Assembly (NCBI GenBank): GCA_964019425.1
Contig: OZ025801.1
Span: 372,001-436,000, forward strand
Source of the DNA: Flectonema sp. DT1601
Taxonomy: Eukaryota > Euglenozoa > Diplonemea > Diplonemida > Diplonemidae
DNA: 64,000 bases
Direction of reading: 5' to 3'
Below, one piece after another: positions 44,501 to 58,600 of the stretch; the stretch's first letter is position 1; every line of letters begins with the position of its first letter. A program made the translations under genes and the position numbers. The notes beneath the pieces are model-generated. The model worked only from the letters and a program-made list of their open reading frames with translations. It searched no databases and was not told the origin of the DNA.

Positions 44501-47500
44501 CATGTCGCAGACGCGGTGACCTCATCATCAGTTCCCAAATGTTGTGATGAAAGGTACCAAATTTTATCACCATTTTGTGTACTATTACTAAGCTCACCTA
44601 CGACATAAGCTCTGAATGTACAAGGAACTCCTTGAATTACTGGTGACTTACAACCTCTAAGTGTTGGGTCATCCACAGTCAAGTGACTTGCTGGAACCCA
44701 GTAATTGATAATAGGTCCTGTTTTTATTGTTTTCCGCTACTATTATTAAAAAACCCCTCAAAAACACAGACGTAATCACAAACCTGTGTTACTACCAATA
44801 ATCCTTGTTGGTAGGTCAGGAAAATTCGGAAGTCCAAATGCAACGTTGAATCCGACAACAGGTTTACCAATAAGAGTGACACCAACAGTTCCTAAGGGTA
44901 ACTCTTTTATAAATCTATTAGGAACAGGTATCCCATTATAAACAAACTGTCCTGAAATCAGAGAAGCTGACGCACCTCCTGAAGACACAAGCCCACCAAT
45001 AGCTGATAAATTAAAATTTATATGAGATTTTAAGAATATTTGTTCTCCGTACACAACTCTAGAACGAATGTGATACAAAGGTACAAATCCCGTGTATGTT
45101 GGACCTCCAACAAGGTATGACCTGTCACCTAATTCATCTGCTGTATAAATATCAAACAACCAACTGTGAGGTATGTTTTCAGTGTATTGACTACTCGAGT
45201 CAACTTCTGTGTATCTCGGAATTGCAATTACCTGCGTAGGATCGGTTGTTGATGAGAAGTAATGCGTAGCTGAACCTATTTGTAATGCACATCTGTTTGT
45301 TTTGTTTTTTTTGTTTTGTTTTTTTGCCGTTATTATAAGAAAATAACAACAACATACTTGTAACATGCTCGGGTTACTTCAAGTCGAACTGTCGCACTGC
45401 CTCCAGTTCCAGAAATGAAACCTTGTTTCTCAACAGCTGATGTGATAGTGAGTGTACCTCCAGCACCGTTACCAACACTTTCTCTGTTTAAAAATAAAAA
45501 TGGAATTTGTTGCATTGACGTTGCGTCTTCATTAGTATCCCACGATGGAATACCATACTGATCTACTCGTACAGCTGTGACAGAGAATGGTCGTCGTTTC
45601 CTTACCACATTGTGAACATGTGTTTGGGATAGTTTCCAAGTATACCCACAAGTCATGACTCGATATTTTAGTACCGAACCGATTGATGACATAATTGGTG
45701 ATCGTGAATCGTATTGTCTCAGTAGAAATGATGATTTCACTCCGTTTGAAATATCAAAACTAATTCTAACTGAACAGCTGCTACAAGGTTGAGTGAAATG
45801 AAACTTTGCAGTGTGCTCTGATAAATGTGATAACGAAAACACGACTGAAGGTGTGTTAGGGAGTTCAACGGAACAAGCAATTGCATCTTTCGTGGAAAGA
45901 AATCCTCCATTTCCATATCTCATGTGTTTGGAGTCGAGAATAGTATTTTGATTTGGTGACCATTCGCTGCTGATAGTAACTGTCATTCTGTTTGGTAATC
46001 CTCCGACTGGCATTGTCATCTCCCATCCTTGAGCAAATGAAGCAACTTCTTGAATTGATACAGAGAATTGATCTCCGACCTTAATAACATCCCCATCACT
46101 TGATGGTAGTTTCTGTTCTGTTACTACTACTTTATCAGCAATAGCCTTCCTTACTGAAAACGGTTTTGTTAATTTAGTTCTTTCAAACAACAAAGGGTAA
46201 TAGTCTTCTGATGATACAGATGGTAATTCTAAACAATTATCAACACCTCTATTGACGTAACATAGATCAATTCGTAAAACACATCTCTCACATGGAGAGG
46301 ATAGCGTTACCCAAGACACTGAAGAACCGTATTTTATTGGAGGGAGAACTACTTCATCAAAATTAGAAATGTTCCCGTGTCTGAATGAAGATAGCTCATT
46401 CTCAGATGATGGATGTAGTATAAATCTTTTTAACAAACCACCATCATTACATCCAGAAGTAGTATGTTTAGTTATCCGTAGACTCGATGATGGAAACGTC
46501 CACGCTCTGAATCCATTTACAGTTCTAACTGAGGCCTCAATTGGAAATGGGATACCCTGAACGACTCCATCAGTGTAGCTCCACCCAACAGCAGGTCTTG
46601 GTAAGTATATCTTATAGAAATCATTACTACTTTGAAATAATCTTTTACTCGGACACTCATTATCTGTTGTTATTTGATTACTCAAATGAAAATAACTATA
46701 CAACTGAGTTGGTTGACCCCACCAATATGTTTGTTCTGTTAGAGCTGCTGTTATCACCTGTTGTGATCGTAAGATGTTTGTCGCTCCTATTTCAATAGAG
46801 AGAGGTTTATTTTGATCTGTCACATCTCTACCATGAAATGAAATAACAGTCAGATACTCAACTGAGTGTAGTAAAGACATTTCTTGATCAAGAATTGTTA
46901 TGATGTTGTCTGATGGAACTCTGTTATGAATTCGAAGTGTTGAGTTGGCTAACACTCCGCCCTTCTTTAGAAAGACTTGTCCAGTAAATCTAACTTCATA
47001 CTGAACAGGAACGTCGTAACTGAAATACCTAAATCCTTCAACAGTATTTGGTTGTTCGTAGTATGTTAGCACTTCGAGATTCATTTCAGTTGGTGATGCT
47101 CCACAAGTACCACCAGAACCTCGATTCTTCTTACCACCAACAGGACTCTTAGTAATGACAACATGTCTGTCAGGTGGGTTATCAGTTACTATCCAAAGTC
47201 TTAAAGCTGTACATGTTTCTGTTACTATTTCCTTTTGTCCGACGTATGTCGTCATACAAACATCAAATGATGCTGCTCTCACTGGAGGATGAACACTTGT
47301 AGAGTATGAGATTATAATCGCTGAAGGTGCTGTTGACTCTCTAGAGAGAGAAAGGAATGCCTTGCCATATGTGTAGCTAAATTGACCAATTTTTAATTGA
47401 CTTTCCGTATTGAATTCAGAATCGAGTACTATCTCCGATGAGAAAGTAGAGCTGTCAGCCAATCGAAACCAAGTTGGTGAACTCCCATATGGTCTTGACG

Positions 47501-50500
47501 CTACACCACCTCTCGGGATTATTGTTATATTTCTAATAGTGGCATCAGTTGTCTCAATGTTTCCAATAATCTTAAAGAAGTCTGCCTTTATTGTAATCCC
47601 TTCTCTCATTTTACTAATCCCAACTGCCCAGAAGCTGTCACTCGTATTTGATGTTTTTATTTGTGTTGCATCCTGAAGGGAAACTTTCATTGCAACTGAT
47701 GTTCCAAGTTCTGTTCCAACAGGTTTCAGATCTACACTGCAGGTATACACTCTGCTATTGTGATTTTCAATCGCATGGAATTTCACACTCGATAGAGGCG
47801 GTTGAAACGGGCTTATAATATTGTGAGAATGAAGGACAAGACGTTCAAAGACTGCAATCCCACCAGACATCTTAGATCGAAGAACACTTCCAGTCACAGA
47901 TCCCTGTTGTTTTATTGAATAACTATCTAATGTTAACGTTGATGACTCTAAATAAACCCACCAAGTAGGATGGACTATTTGTAATTCAGAACCGCGTTTA
48001 ACAGCTTTGACTGATATTGTAAAGGGTTGAGTGACACTCTCAGTCGTGTAGAAGCTTGGATTAGAGTTAACAGAACAAAGGATTTCCATATCCTCATCAA
48101 CAAGAGTGATGTTAACTAACCCTGTTTGTGATTTGCTATCTCCAAATGAGTCTGGTCCAGCACCAATATCAGAATGGAATGTGATGTCACAATTATAACA
48201 AGGTTTTGTCGTTCTCAGTGTCCATGAAGCAGCCCAAAGTTTCTTTGAAGAGATTGTCTGCTGTTTTATAATATACTTTGGAACAACACATTCAGATGTT
48301 TCAGAATCAAAGTACGCACATCCAACTTCATCAGATCCCATTAGCCGATCAGTAAGAAAGCTAAACCCTAAATATGATAATGCCCCTCCAGTTGTTTTAT
48401 CATATGGAAGAGCGAATATAGATCCGTGGTGGAATTCATCTGACATCCAACAGTCAATACCACAACTTCTACCAGGTTCAGCGTAAATAGTTATTCCTTG
48501 TCTTAGAGTACTTTCAAACACGGTGGTAGTTTTTCCAGTTGCAGTTAATAGTCTGATTGAGTTACCTGGAACCCTTACTGGTGTTGTTATGAACATGTTT
48601 GCTTCAGCTACAGTGTTACTTCCAGCAGCCGTACGAAGTTTAAAAGTAAAGTTAATTTGACATCCTCCACCTAATTGAAATCGAGAGCAACCAATACTGT
48701 TAAAAAGTCGGAAGACGATTCTCCAACCAGACCATTGAGATCCTGTTAGATATTCGAAGTTTGGTTTTGATGAGAGAGGTGTTGTTATTGATACTGGAGT
48801 AGTCATTAAGTTCACTTTAGACATTAGAGAGCTGTCTTCTTTAAATAAAACACCCAAAACTCTATTTCGTGATTCAACGTTACCAGTCAATGGATTCACA
48901 ATAGAACTAACTATCTGCCACTGAGAGAGACTCGTAGCCTCAGAAACAGTAACACCATTTTTTAACACCGGCTTGTAGTACAGAACATACGGCACCAACG
49001 CTGCCAAGTAACATCCGGGTAATGCAGTGAAATTGTTAACACCTCCATCTGCTGGAAGACGATAAAAAAGTGGTGTTTGGGACTCACTGGTTCCTAACAA
49101 TTGTCTTTGGATCGCGTCAATCGGCATCAAAAGAGTTGGTTTTAAAGTGCTTATGAGCCCGTGGGTTACTTTTATTGTTAAAATTTTCGAAAAAAAGACA
49201 TAACCGTCGCTTGAGTTGTCGATAAGAGAAATGTTGAAGTCAACCACTCCTTCGTTTACGATTTCTGTATTCAGAATTGGATTGAAATCGAACACATATA
49301 AACCTCCAAGTCCCCAAGATCCAGTGCTGTCAGGAATTAATTCAGAAAATTGTTTTGTATCGTTCGCTCCAATCTGAGGTTTTATCTGATTTATTCTAAC
49401 TACACCACTCGGAGCATAGTCTCTAACTTGATGATAGATTGATAACAGTTCAACATGACATAGAGTTCTGTGATAGCATTCTCTTGAAGTTAAGGATCCT
49501 GTTTTTGTTTTTATTATTTTTTTTTGAGAACTAGAGAAACAACAAAACACAATTAGTGGCATTCATACCTTGCACAATTATGTCAATTTCTTCAGGTTTA
49601 ATTTCCAGAATGTTAATCCATTGAGGTGGGGAGAAGATCTTTTCTGTCAGTGGATTTCCGTTTGAATCTGTTTGTCCTTTTATGACTCTTTCAGCGCTGA
49701 ATCTAAATCCACATCCGTATTCTCTGCTGAACGATTCATTACTGCAGATCGATCTAATTTGAAGATGAAATGATATTTTACCATTCGATAGTTGCTGTTG
49801 TAGACCATGTCTCGGCCAGTTATAAATATCCGATGAATTGTCATGGCATTCTTTCACACCTCCGATATTAACAATATTATAACCTGATAAGTGTATCCTT
49901 CCAGAGTCAGCGGGATATGATAACGTGCAATACAAGTCATCTATGGTCTGTGGTGTTGCACAAGTCTCAACTAAGACGCTGTATGATCCAGAAGTAATTA
50001 TTTCACCATTAGCTGTGATCGGTTTAATTGAAAATCGAACAGTCTCTGTTGAACGTACCAACGGAGTTCTAGAAACCTGTCCGTTGTCTTCTCTAATAAC
50101 TTCAGTTGGTACAACACTCTGATGGTACATTATTCCAATAGAACTATCATATTCGATGAATCTGTAGCTTGAATTGAATTGGATGTCATTTGTTACTTTT
50201 AATGCCGCGGGTTCAATTCCCGAATCGGTCCAAAACTCTTCCAACGCACCATTTCTATTGATAATCGGTAGTTGGTATGTGATTCCAGATCTTGTAACTG
50301 CTGTGCTATTGAAATGAGAGAAATCACCAGCTTTGTAAACACAAAGACGATACTGACCAGCATCTGATTTGATTGGAGGAGGCATCGCAAATGCCGGAGC
50401 AGCAGTTTGCTGCAATGATATCGATGTAGTTACATTCTTTGTTCTTTGAAGAATCCACCACCAAAAGGTAGAGTTCGGTAACCCTCCTGGAACAGCAGGT

Positions 50501-53500
50501 AATCCCAAAGGAGCAGTCTGTGGTACTGGACAGATATTTGAGTGATTGACGACAGTAAACAAGTCATATCTATACCCAACATCACCACAAGAAGTTCCTT
50601 TAGATTCCAATTCATTACCACACCATGAAGACATCCCTGTGTGTGTTATAATAAAAGTGTTCTTCATTGTTTACCTAACAAAGAAAGTACAAATAATAAT
50701 AATAAACAACACACCTTCAGAGATATTTCCATTCACATGAGGCGTTGCTGAAATATCAAAAACAGATATATTTGAATCATGGAACATGACCTCACCTCGT
50801 AAATATGAAGGATGAACTATTAAAGAATAAGTTCCATCGGAAGCAGGAAGCCATTGCCATGGTTCTGGTTCAACTAGATCGGTGTGATTGATTTTGAAAC
50901 AAATCAGATACTCTCCTGTGATAGTTGGTAATTGAGCTTCCACAACAATTGTATCCCTTCGATGATTATTATATCTCAAACCAGGACAGTGGATACCTTC
51001 ACACGAATGTACATTCGAAGCAGCGATAGCGCCGGAGTCAGTTTCACAATCTGAATGTAGTTCTAACCAGGTAGTTGGGTCTTCTATTGTTGATGAGGAA
51101 GTTGTTATTTTAAATGGAATTATTTTAAAGAGAGCATTTTGACCAATTGGTAATCCTCCTTGATTGACTGTCGGAATATTTAAATTAATTCCTGTTAGTG
51201 TAAGTCCGTGTCCATCTGATGACGGGTTAGTTGATCGAGAATTCTTAACAAAAACAGTAGACGCACCAGCGATAGCAGTTCCGTTTAATAACCTCGTCTT
51301 CACTCTTGAGAAGATTGGTGTTAATTCAGATGCTAAATTCCAATGTTGAACTCTTCCAGGGAGGGTTTCAAAAACCTTCTTTGACGTTCCATATTTAAAC
51401 ACCATGACTTGATTTTCAATATTTGTTCCTTGTTGTACTTCAACCCACATCCTACTTGACGAGTACATATGGAGATATGTAAAGACACAAATCTTATATA
51501 TCACTCTCTCGTCATGTTTTTGAACAGGTAATGTACTCTTAAACCAAGCAGTGTGAGAGACTGTATCGCCTGGTTCTAAATCAGTAATTCCAACTGAGTT
51601 CCAAACACCAACATGTTTTGAATCTTCACCACAAGGGTCATTCATCGCTACGATCTTCGCACGGTCTTCATTAGGACTGGTCATAAAAACTAAAGTTTCG
51701 TCTATTTTTTTAATTTTTGAATTCGATTCAAAACCATAAATTCCAAGATCACAAGGCTCACGACTACTCCCTAACATCTTATCGGAGCTCTTTAAAAGCA
51801 TGTTCTGACATCGAACAAGATTCACTGTAGTGACTCCTGTATTCTTTGGTTGCGATCCTGCAGTTACATACCACCTAAGGCCGCTGTCTATAACAGTGAA
51901 AATATGTTTTGTTCCTGGGGTGTACCAAGAGTTCCTGTGACCAATTTTAAAACAAATTAAGTAAGCACCTGGCTCATGAGGTGTTTGCATACTGAATTCT
52001 AGTATTCCATCACTAGGACTACTAACAATTACAGTGCTGGATGCGTATGATTGTGATTCAGTTCCTGAAGGAGGTCTAAAACAGCTATCTTCATTCTCAA
52101 AGTGATTATTCTTATTATCATTTCGATGTCGTTGTATTAGTTTAACATAAAAACCATTATTCTCTAATGCGGTACTCCATTCATTATTAATTCTTATATC
52201 ATCAAGCCAAGTTAAACTAAATTTTTGATAATGTCCCGCCACCAACATTGTCTCTGCTGAAGGAGAGATTGCTATATTACTGTTGCGAGGTTTGACCGTT
52301 GTTGTGTTAAATAAAACCCAATTAGACTTTTCAACTTGTTTAAAACACAATTGATAATCATTGTGAATTCCATTCCAAATTGAAGATCGATTGTATGATG
52401 GTATTCGAATCGCTCCTGCTAACTTAGACTGACCATAGTACCTATTCTCATCCAACACTGGTACTATCAGTTGATATTTCAAAGAAGTCATAAACTTGGA
52501 ACACAACTCATCCGATGCAGAATTACAAAAACGATACATGTGAGATGCGATGTGGTCTTTATTGTAGTTGTTGTAATTAATATCACATTTCTGACTCTGA
52601 GATACCAATCTAAGAATGTCACCAGTGTCTGTATGGGTTCGAGGCGCTGATGTAAGCATCCCGTTAACATCAGAGACAATGAATAAAACTTGCATGTTCT
52701 CTCGATCATCATCAAAGTCCAACGCTAATGATAAATGTGGTGAAGGTTCAACTTGAAGATACCGTTCTGACTTCCAATCCATTCTTCTTAAAATAGAATC
52801 AGGTTGAGGGTTTACAACCCAAGGAATATGATATGATGGACCAACTTCAATCCAATTCAACGATCCTTGTCTATAACATACTCGGTAAGATCCAACAAAA
52901 GGAACGGTAATATAAAAAGCAACTGAATCAACGTTACTACCATCAGCTAATGAGCCAGGACATTGATTTCTATTACCTGCTTTGTTATTATAACATTCAA
53001 CCACACCCCCATCTATTGAGTTTGTATCCGTACCATGAGTTCCCATTTCTGAATAATCACAGGGATGTGTTACAGGAACAAGCCTAACACTACTTCCAAC
53101 AACCATTCCCATGTCATTTTCCTCATCATAAAAGGACCATTTCCTTTGGTCTAAATCACCGCTTACTGACGTGTTGATCTTTTCAATTATCAGAGGTCCC
53201 CATGTTCCTTCTCTAGTATCATTCATGTACCAGCTAACCTTAAGTGGTGCTCTTAACCTTTGATGTTGCTTCGAATAGGTATCATAAGAAGGAATGAGTA
53301 TTAAATCATTGTCACTTAGTGTAGTTGTGTTGATATAAACTGAAGGGGATCTCCATTTTAATAAAGAAGGGTCTCGGATTGGTGTGGACGATGAGATCTC
53401 AGGACCATCCTGAAGAGGTTTAAAAACAGGAATAAGACGCCATCCGCTATTCTGATGACATCCAGAAGAAGGATTTCCATTACACGTTCTTCGATAACAT

Positions 53501-55304
53501 ACATACCAGGTAGTAGTATCTCCTGGGATCCATAAACTACTAAAAGCAGTTGGAACACCAGCAGTATCACTCCACTCTAGTACAGAAGTTTTGTTTGAAG
53601 GATCAGAGGTCAAGTCTTTACTTGCAATTGGATACAGTGCTTTGTCATCAATGTACCTTCCAACTGGTTCATTCCAACATCCTTTTGTTGGAAACGTTCC
53701 CACATCAGTACTCACAAATGATGATGGGAAATACGAATCACTAACTAACCTAAAGGTATCACCTCCCAGAGGATTCCAATGATTCTTTGCTTCATCATTA
53801 TGTGGAATAGTTGATAGTTTATATCTGTTTTGATGTTGTCATTTCAGTGTTTGTTAGAAGAAAGCAACGAACACAATTAGAATAATTGTACATACTGTTC
53901 ACCGTCACCAAATACAATTTCACCCCAAGTGTTTGGAGTCAAGTCGTTAACACTCCACGTGATTGATTCTTTAACAACTCTAAAATAACTGCTGGCAGTA
54001 CCACATGAAGAACAGTCTTTTTGATATCCAAAAAGTTTTGACCAAACTGGAAGCATTTCTATGCCTGTCGTGTCGTTAAGTGGAACGATGTCTCTGCGAA
54101 GGTTCCTCGCTGAGAAGCAGATCTCATAGTCTCCAGGAAGAGGCCCAGGTAGTTGAATATAAACGTAAGCTCTTTTAACTGAAGTAATAGAAGCTATGGA
54201 ACTATTGAGTGGTTCGTATTCACCAAAAGATGACCAGTCTGAAGTTATTGGATTGCTGAATTGTGTTCCAAAAAGACCAACACCTCCAACAGTTGAACCC
54301 TCAAACAATCCACTCACTGCAGGATAATCCCATGCTCCTTCAATAGAGACAAATCGACTGCCTAAGTAAGGTTGGCTTGAATAAGATAGTCGTTCTGAAG
54401 TACAAGACGTCCCTCGAGGTACGATTTTAAAACTATCACCTTGCAAACACTCCTTCATTGAGACCCGACACTTAGACGACGAATAAGTAAAATTCCAAAA
54501 CTCTTCAGATCGCAACTCAACAATCGCATACTGCAACACAGTCTCATCCGGTATATAGTATCGAAGTGTTGTTGGTTTTGATTGGAATACGAACTGATTT
54601 GACTGTAATTCCGATCGAAATAAAAACCACTCTCCCCCGGAATCGAACTTGTAAGCCTTCGACTGAATACGTTGCTTATAACAGATAATGAATTTTTCAG
54701 AAGAGTGGGGAGCTGAGAATGTTACATAGGCACCAAGGGATTTTCCAACTCCGTTACTTCGATCTGACTCAGATATTCCAAAGTAACTTTTTGAGTCAAG
54801 GAGGACATCTTTGTTTGAAAGGTAGTGTTGTGAATTGCAATCAGTATCTGACTCATTAAATTTATAAAGTCTGGTTTCAAGTTGTGGAGGACTCTTAGCA
54901 TCCCAAGTGGTGTTGAAGGTCCTGAACTGAATTCTTTCATCTGAATGATCAGAGTCTTCAAGTATAGCGACTACTCTTATTCTGAATTCCTGACCCTCTG
55001 TAAACTCAAAGGGTGCTATGAAAGAGGTATAATTATTATGAGATTCTAACGAGGACGTTACTGATAAAGAATTTGTTAGTGACAGTGACTTACTTTGTGA
55101 TAAAGATTTACTGAATGAAATAGTTTTTGATTCAGATTTTGATAAACTGCTACTGTAAGTCTGAGATCTTGTTGGTAGCGATAATGAAACCGTCGCTGAT
55201 CTGGTCGGAAGTGACAGAGTCTCAGTTGAAGTAGTCGTCAGCGTTAGAGTCGTCGTTTTCGTTGCCGATAATACGATCACACTAAACCAAAACATTGCAA
55301 TCAT
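41529..55304 (-). CDS. Giant secreted or surface-anchored repeat protein, 4,402 aa
   Basis: Nine exons join in frame through eight 65-78-nt introns: 53896-55304, 50715-53824, 49569-50636, 45358-49498, 44784-45292, 42640-44717, 42322-42565, 42156-42253 and 41529-42080. I recognise no named family. A signal peptide (MIAMFWFSVIVLSATKT) is followed by about 75 residues of Ser/Thr/Leu repeats (SLPTRSATVSLSLPTRS), probably O-glycosylated. The first third holds about eight beta-rich modules, each with Y-x-(I/L/V)-C-(F/Y) and a later Trp (GDYEICFSARN, GSYRVCYRQGS, GAYLICFKIGH, GEYLICFKINH). The middle has modules with PC-x-x-C (SPCERC, QPCSSC, TKPCYNC). The C-terminus is a hydrophobic tail (VICSSVLLIVALISSVV), fitting a GPI signal or terminal membrane helix. 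Probably a cell-surface or adhesion protein. Confidence 0.8.
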
Positions 55305-55686
55305 TATAAATTAATAATATAAAACAACTTCAATAATCCCAAGTGACGACCTCTCATAGCTCATACTGAAACATAACTGACAAAGAGAGATTTTTTTTAC
55401 ATAAACTAACTGCAATAAATATTTTTTTAAAAAAAAGAATTTAGCCAATCATGTGTGGTTTTTCCTATAAAATGAAATACGAATAAACGTCAAAATTTTT
55501 TTTTCACTAATTTTCAATTCTATGGAGGCTACAAGAATCCGCAGTATAAGCAGTAATAACATCAAGAAAAATAAATGTATCTAATATAGGTTACACGAGA
55601 GGCGTGTATTGGTGTTTGTTTGAATGAAAAAAAAAAAAAAAAAAAAAAAAAAATCTAAAAAAGTAAGTGACAAAGTTTAACATAAT
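55305..55686. other. Spacer between myosin and giant surface gene
   Basis: 382 bp with an A run near 55627-55653. No convincing T-rich acceptor lies close to the giant gene's ATG; the nearest candidate is GTTATGTTTCAG, roughly 60 nt upstream. Confidence 0.5.
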
Positions 55687-58600
55687 TTATTGACGAGGAG
55701 TACGAAAACTATTGTAAGAAAGCTGGGTATCAACTCGCATTTGATATTCTCTTTCCATGGTTCGTTGTTTGGCTGTTAGTGTTGGAGTTGTAGGGGCCAT
55801 GTTGGAGAGGCTGGGTGGGTGATCGAACGCATTCCCTTGAATAACTGCTTGTTTCTTCATTAAATTTTCTTCCTGACGAGACATTTCAGACCAACATCGA
55901 GATAAAACGCCTTCTCGTTGAGTGTTCCAGTTTTCTCTTTCCTCCCACATCTGTTTTGAAATTTCAAAGTTGGTGGTCCCATTCAAATCCTTTTTAACTT
56001 TTCGGATTCCAAATGTCTGAGCATTCTTATCAGGAAGAACCTTTAATTGTTCATGTACAGCCAACATTTCTTTTATTCTTGTTAGACGAGCCTCTGCTGA
56101 GTGTAAGTCTTCCGTTGCTGTTTTTTTAAATTCAACAACTTCAGGAGAATAACTACCCAACAACGACATGCTAGAAGCAGTAACAGAACAACCAAAAGCA
56201 GTCTGTTGGCAATCACTGACTTTATATATTGAGAATGGTGGAATTATTATTTCTGACTCTCCAGGGTATTGACTCAGAGGAGCAATTTTTAATCCTTCAG
56301 AGACGTTATGAAGAATTAATCTGAGAGTCGAAGGCGCACTACGAGGATCGATACAAGTAGAAGATAAGGGTGATTCAATTCCGATGACATGACCAGCAAT
56401 TAGTTGTTTGTAGTGGTCTAAGACTTCCCAAGGTTGGTGAATTGATAAACATTGGACTGTTGTTGATTTTGGTAATGGTTCTGACATCGATATGAGTAGT
56501 CCTGTAACCTTACACCATTTCATCATCTGATCAATATTTCCAGATTTCAACCCTTCGCAAATCTCTGAATAGATATTGGTATTTCTACGACCTCCGACTC
56601 TCTCATTATAATTCTTCTTTACTTCATCAAAATCCATCGCATCCGGAGCATCTTTCCAAGTCAGTAGCCTGTCGGTATCATCAGAGGTCTGTGACAACAA
56701 CCTTAACACCAATAGCATTATATTACCCCTTCCAGGTAGACTTTTACCGTATGTCGTTGCTAGCTTTTCACATATTCTTAATAATAAAACGTAGTGTGAT
56801 GTTGGTGCATCTGTTTTTTTTTTTTTTTTTTATCATCACAGAGTTTTTTGCAGTTGATTTTAAAAAAAATAAATTTAAATTAAAATTACATACTAGTGCT
56901 CGAGGGGAAAACTAAATTGTTAATAAGTTCATCTAGAACGTCACCAGGTTTTTGATTCCAACATTGTATAAGTGTGATGGCTCTTTCATTTAATGCGTCT
57001 GGTGTTCGACATAATGGTTGTGCTGTTGGTGTTGTTATTTTGATTGAGTTAATTTAATCAAACAGAAATAGATTATGCCTACATACGAATTGATAACTTC
57101 TTAGCATTTGTACCAAGGCATTGAATATGGTTCTTGCTCATTACTTTTTCAAGTTGGCTAACCTGAGCGGTTGCTAAAGGAGCAACCGGTGGATTACCAG
57201 CTGATGATTGCTCTTCTTGTAAATCGATTTCAACTGCTCTCTTGTATATAAATAGTTCGCTGAGATCTCCCATTCGCTGATCAGAAACAGCTGAGCGTTG
57301 CTCAAAGAATCTGTTTGTCTTTTTTTGTTTCTTCTCCCATCGTTCGTACTCTGATTTGCTGGCCTTCGCCACTGGTGGTATTTGTTTTTGTTTTTGTTTT
57401 TCCGCCTGTTCAAGAAGCTCTTTTTGACGTCTTTCAGCCTTCAACTTTTCAGCAGCCATGCGAAAGTATTCTTCTTGTTGGCTGCTGTTCATTTGGTTTT
57501 TTTGTTGCTCCAAACGAGTTCGAGTTTGTGATGAAATTTGTATTCTCTTATCACGACGTTCTTGTTGTTTACGACCGGATTCATCTTTCTTACGTTCAGC
57601 AGCCAGTTCTCTTGTGTACATTAGCTCAACAAAGATTCTGTCTTGGTCAAGAGCTTCTCGGGATTTTCTTTCAGCTTCTAGTCGCCTTTCGACTTGCGCT
57701 TCGTAATTAGCTCTGTTTGTATTGTTGAGATGGGGATCGTAAGGTTTTTTAAAAACAAGAAATGGTATTACAAACCTATATTGATCAACAAGAATCCTAG
57801 TAGTCTTTGATCTACAGAGAACTCCTCTAATGGTTTTCTGAATCGCAACAGCACTGCTGTAGTACAGAACTCGATTACGCTCTTGTTCTTGTTTGTACGC
57901 AAGTTCTTTGGCTTCTCGTTCAGCTCGTTGGGCTTGTTCACGTTTGTGGGTTTCAAGTGCTATTTTTTCACGTTCCTCACGCTCTTGACGTTCGCGGGCT
58001 TCGCGTTCAGCTCGAAGTTGGGTGACATTCTTTTTAACATACAACATAAATGTATCAAAACGACCCTTCCATCCTCTCCCAACTCTCTGTAATGCTGAAC
58101 CGTGAATCGCAAGAGCCTCTTCACGCTTTACTTCTAAAGCCTGAAAACAGTCGCTTTTTAGAAATACTTTACTGCGACCACACTGAGCAAGCTCCATTCC
58201 ATATTGACAGTGTTGTAGTAAAGCTTGGCAGCCTTCTTTACTTGGTTCAGCTGACGGTAATATTGCTCGGTATCGAGTCATAAACTTATCAAATTCAATA
58301 CGAACAGGGTATCCAGCTTTACGTACTGTGACTGTTCCTAACACACCACTTGATGATAACTGGTTCATTACTGATACCCCATGAACGAATCTTTTTACCT
58401 TTTGAGGGTTTGGTTTAATACATCGAATCCAATGCGGGTTCGTAGAATTAATTAAAGTCATCAAATCTTTTAGTTGTTGGTTAAATATCATTGTGACTGT
58501 TGCTTTCTTTCCACCAACACCAAGAGGTTCTGGTATTAATAATTTCGTCAACGGACATGATGACGCTCTCATCATTATTTTCATTGAGTCCTTTAGAGGA

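Noticed and set aside
50200-50240. tRNA-like T-arm (GGGTTCAATTCCCGAATC)
   Set aside because: It lies inside an exon of the giant gene, and no matching acceptor stem, anticodon arm or D-arm was found around it.
42290-55304. Nine separate secreted-protein genes instead of one
   Set aside because: All junctions have in-frame GT-AG introns of 65-78 nt. Only the first piece has a signal peptide and only the last has a hydrophobic tail, and some pieces start with GTG.
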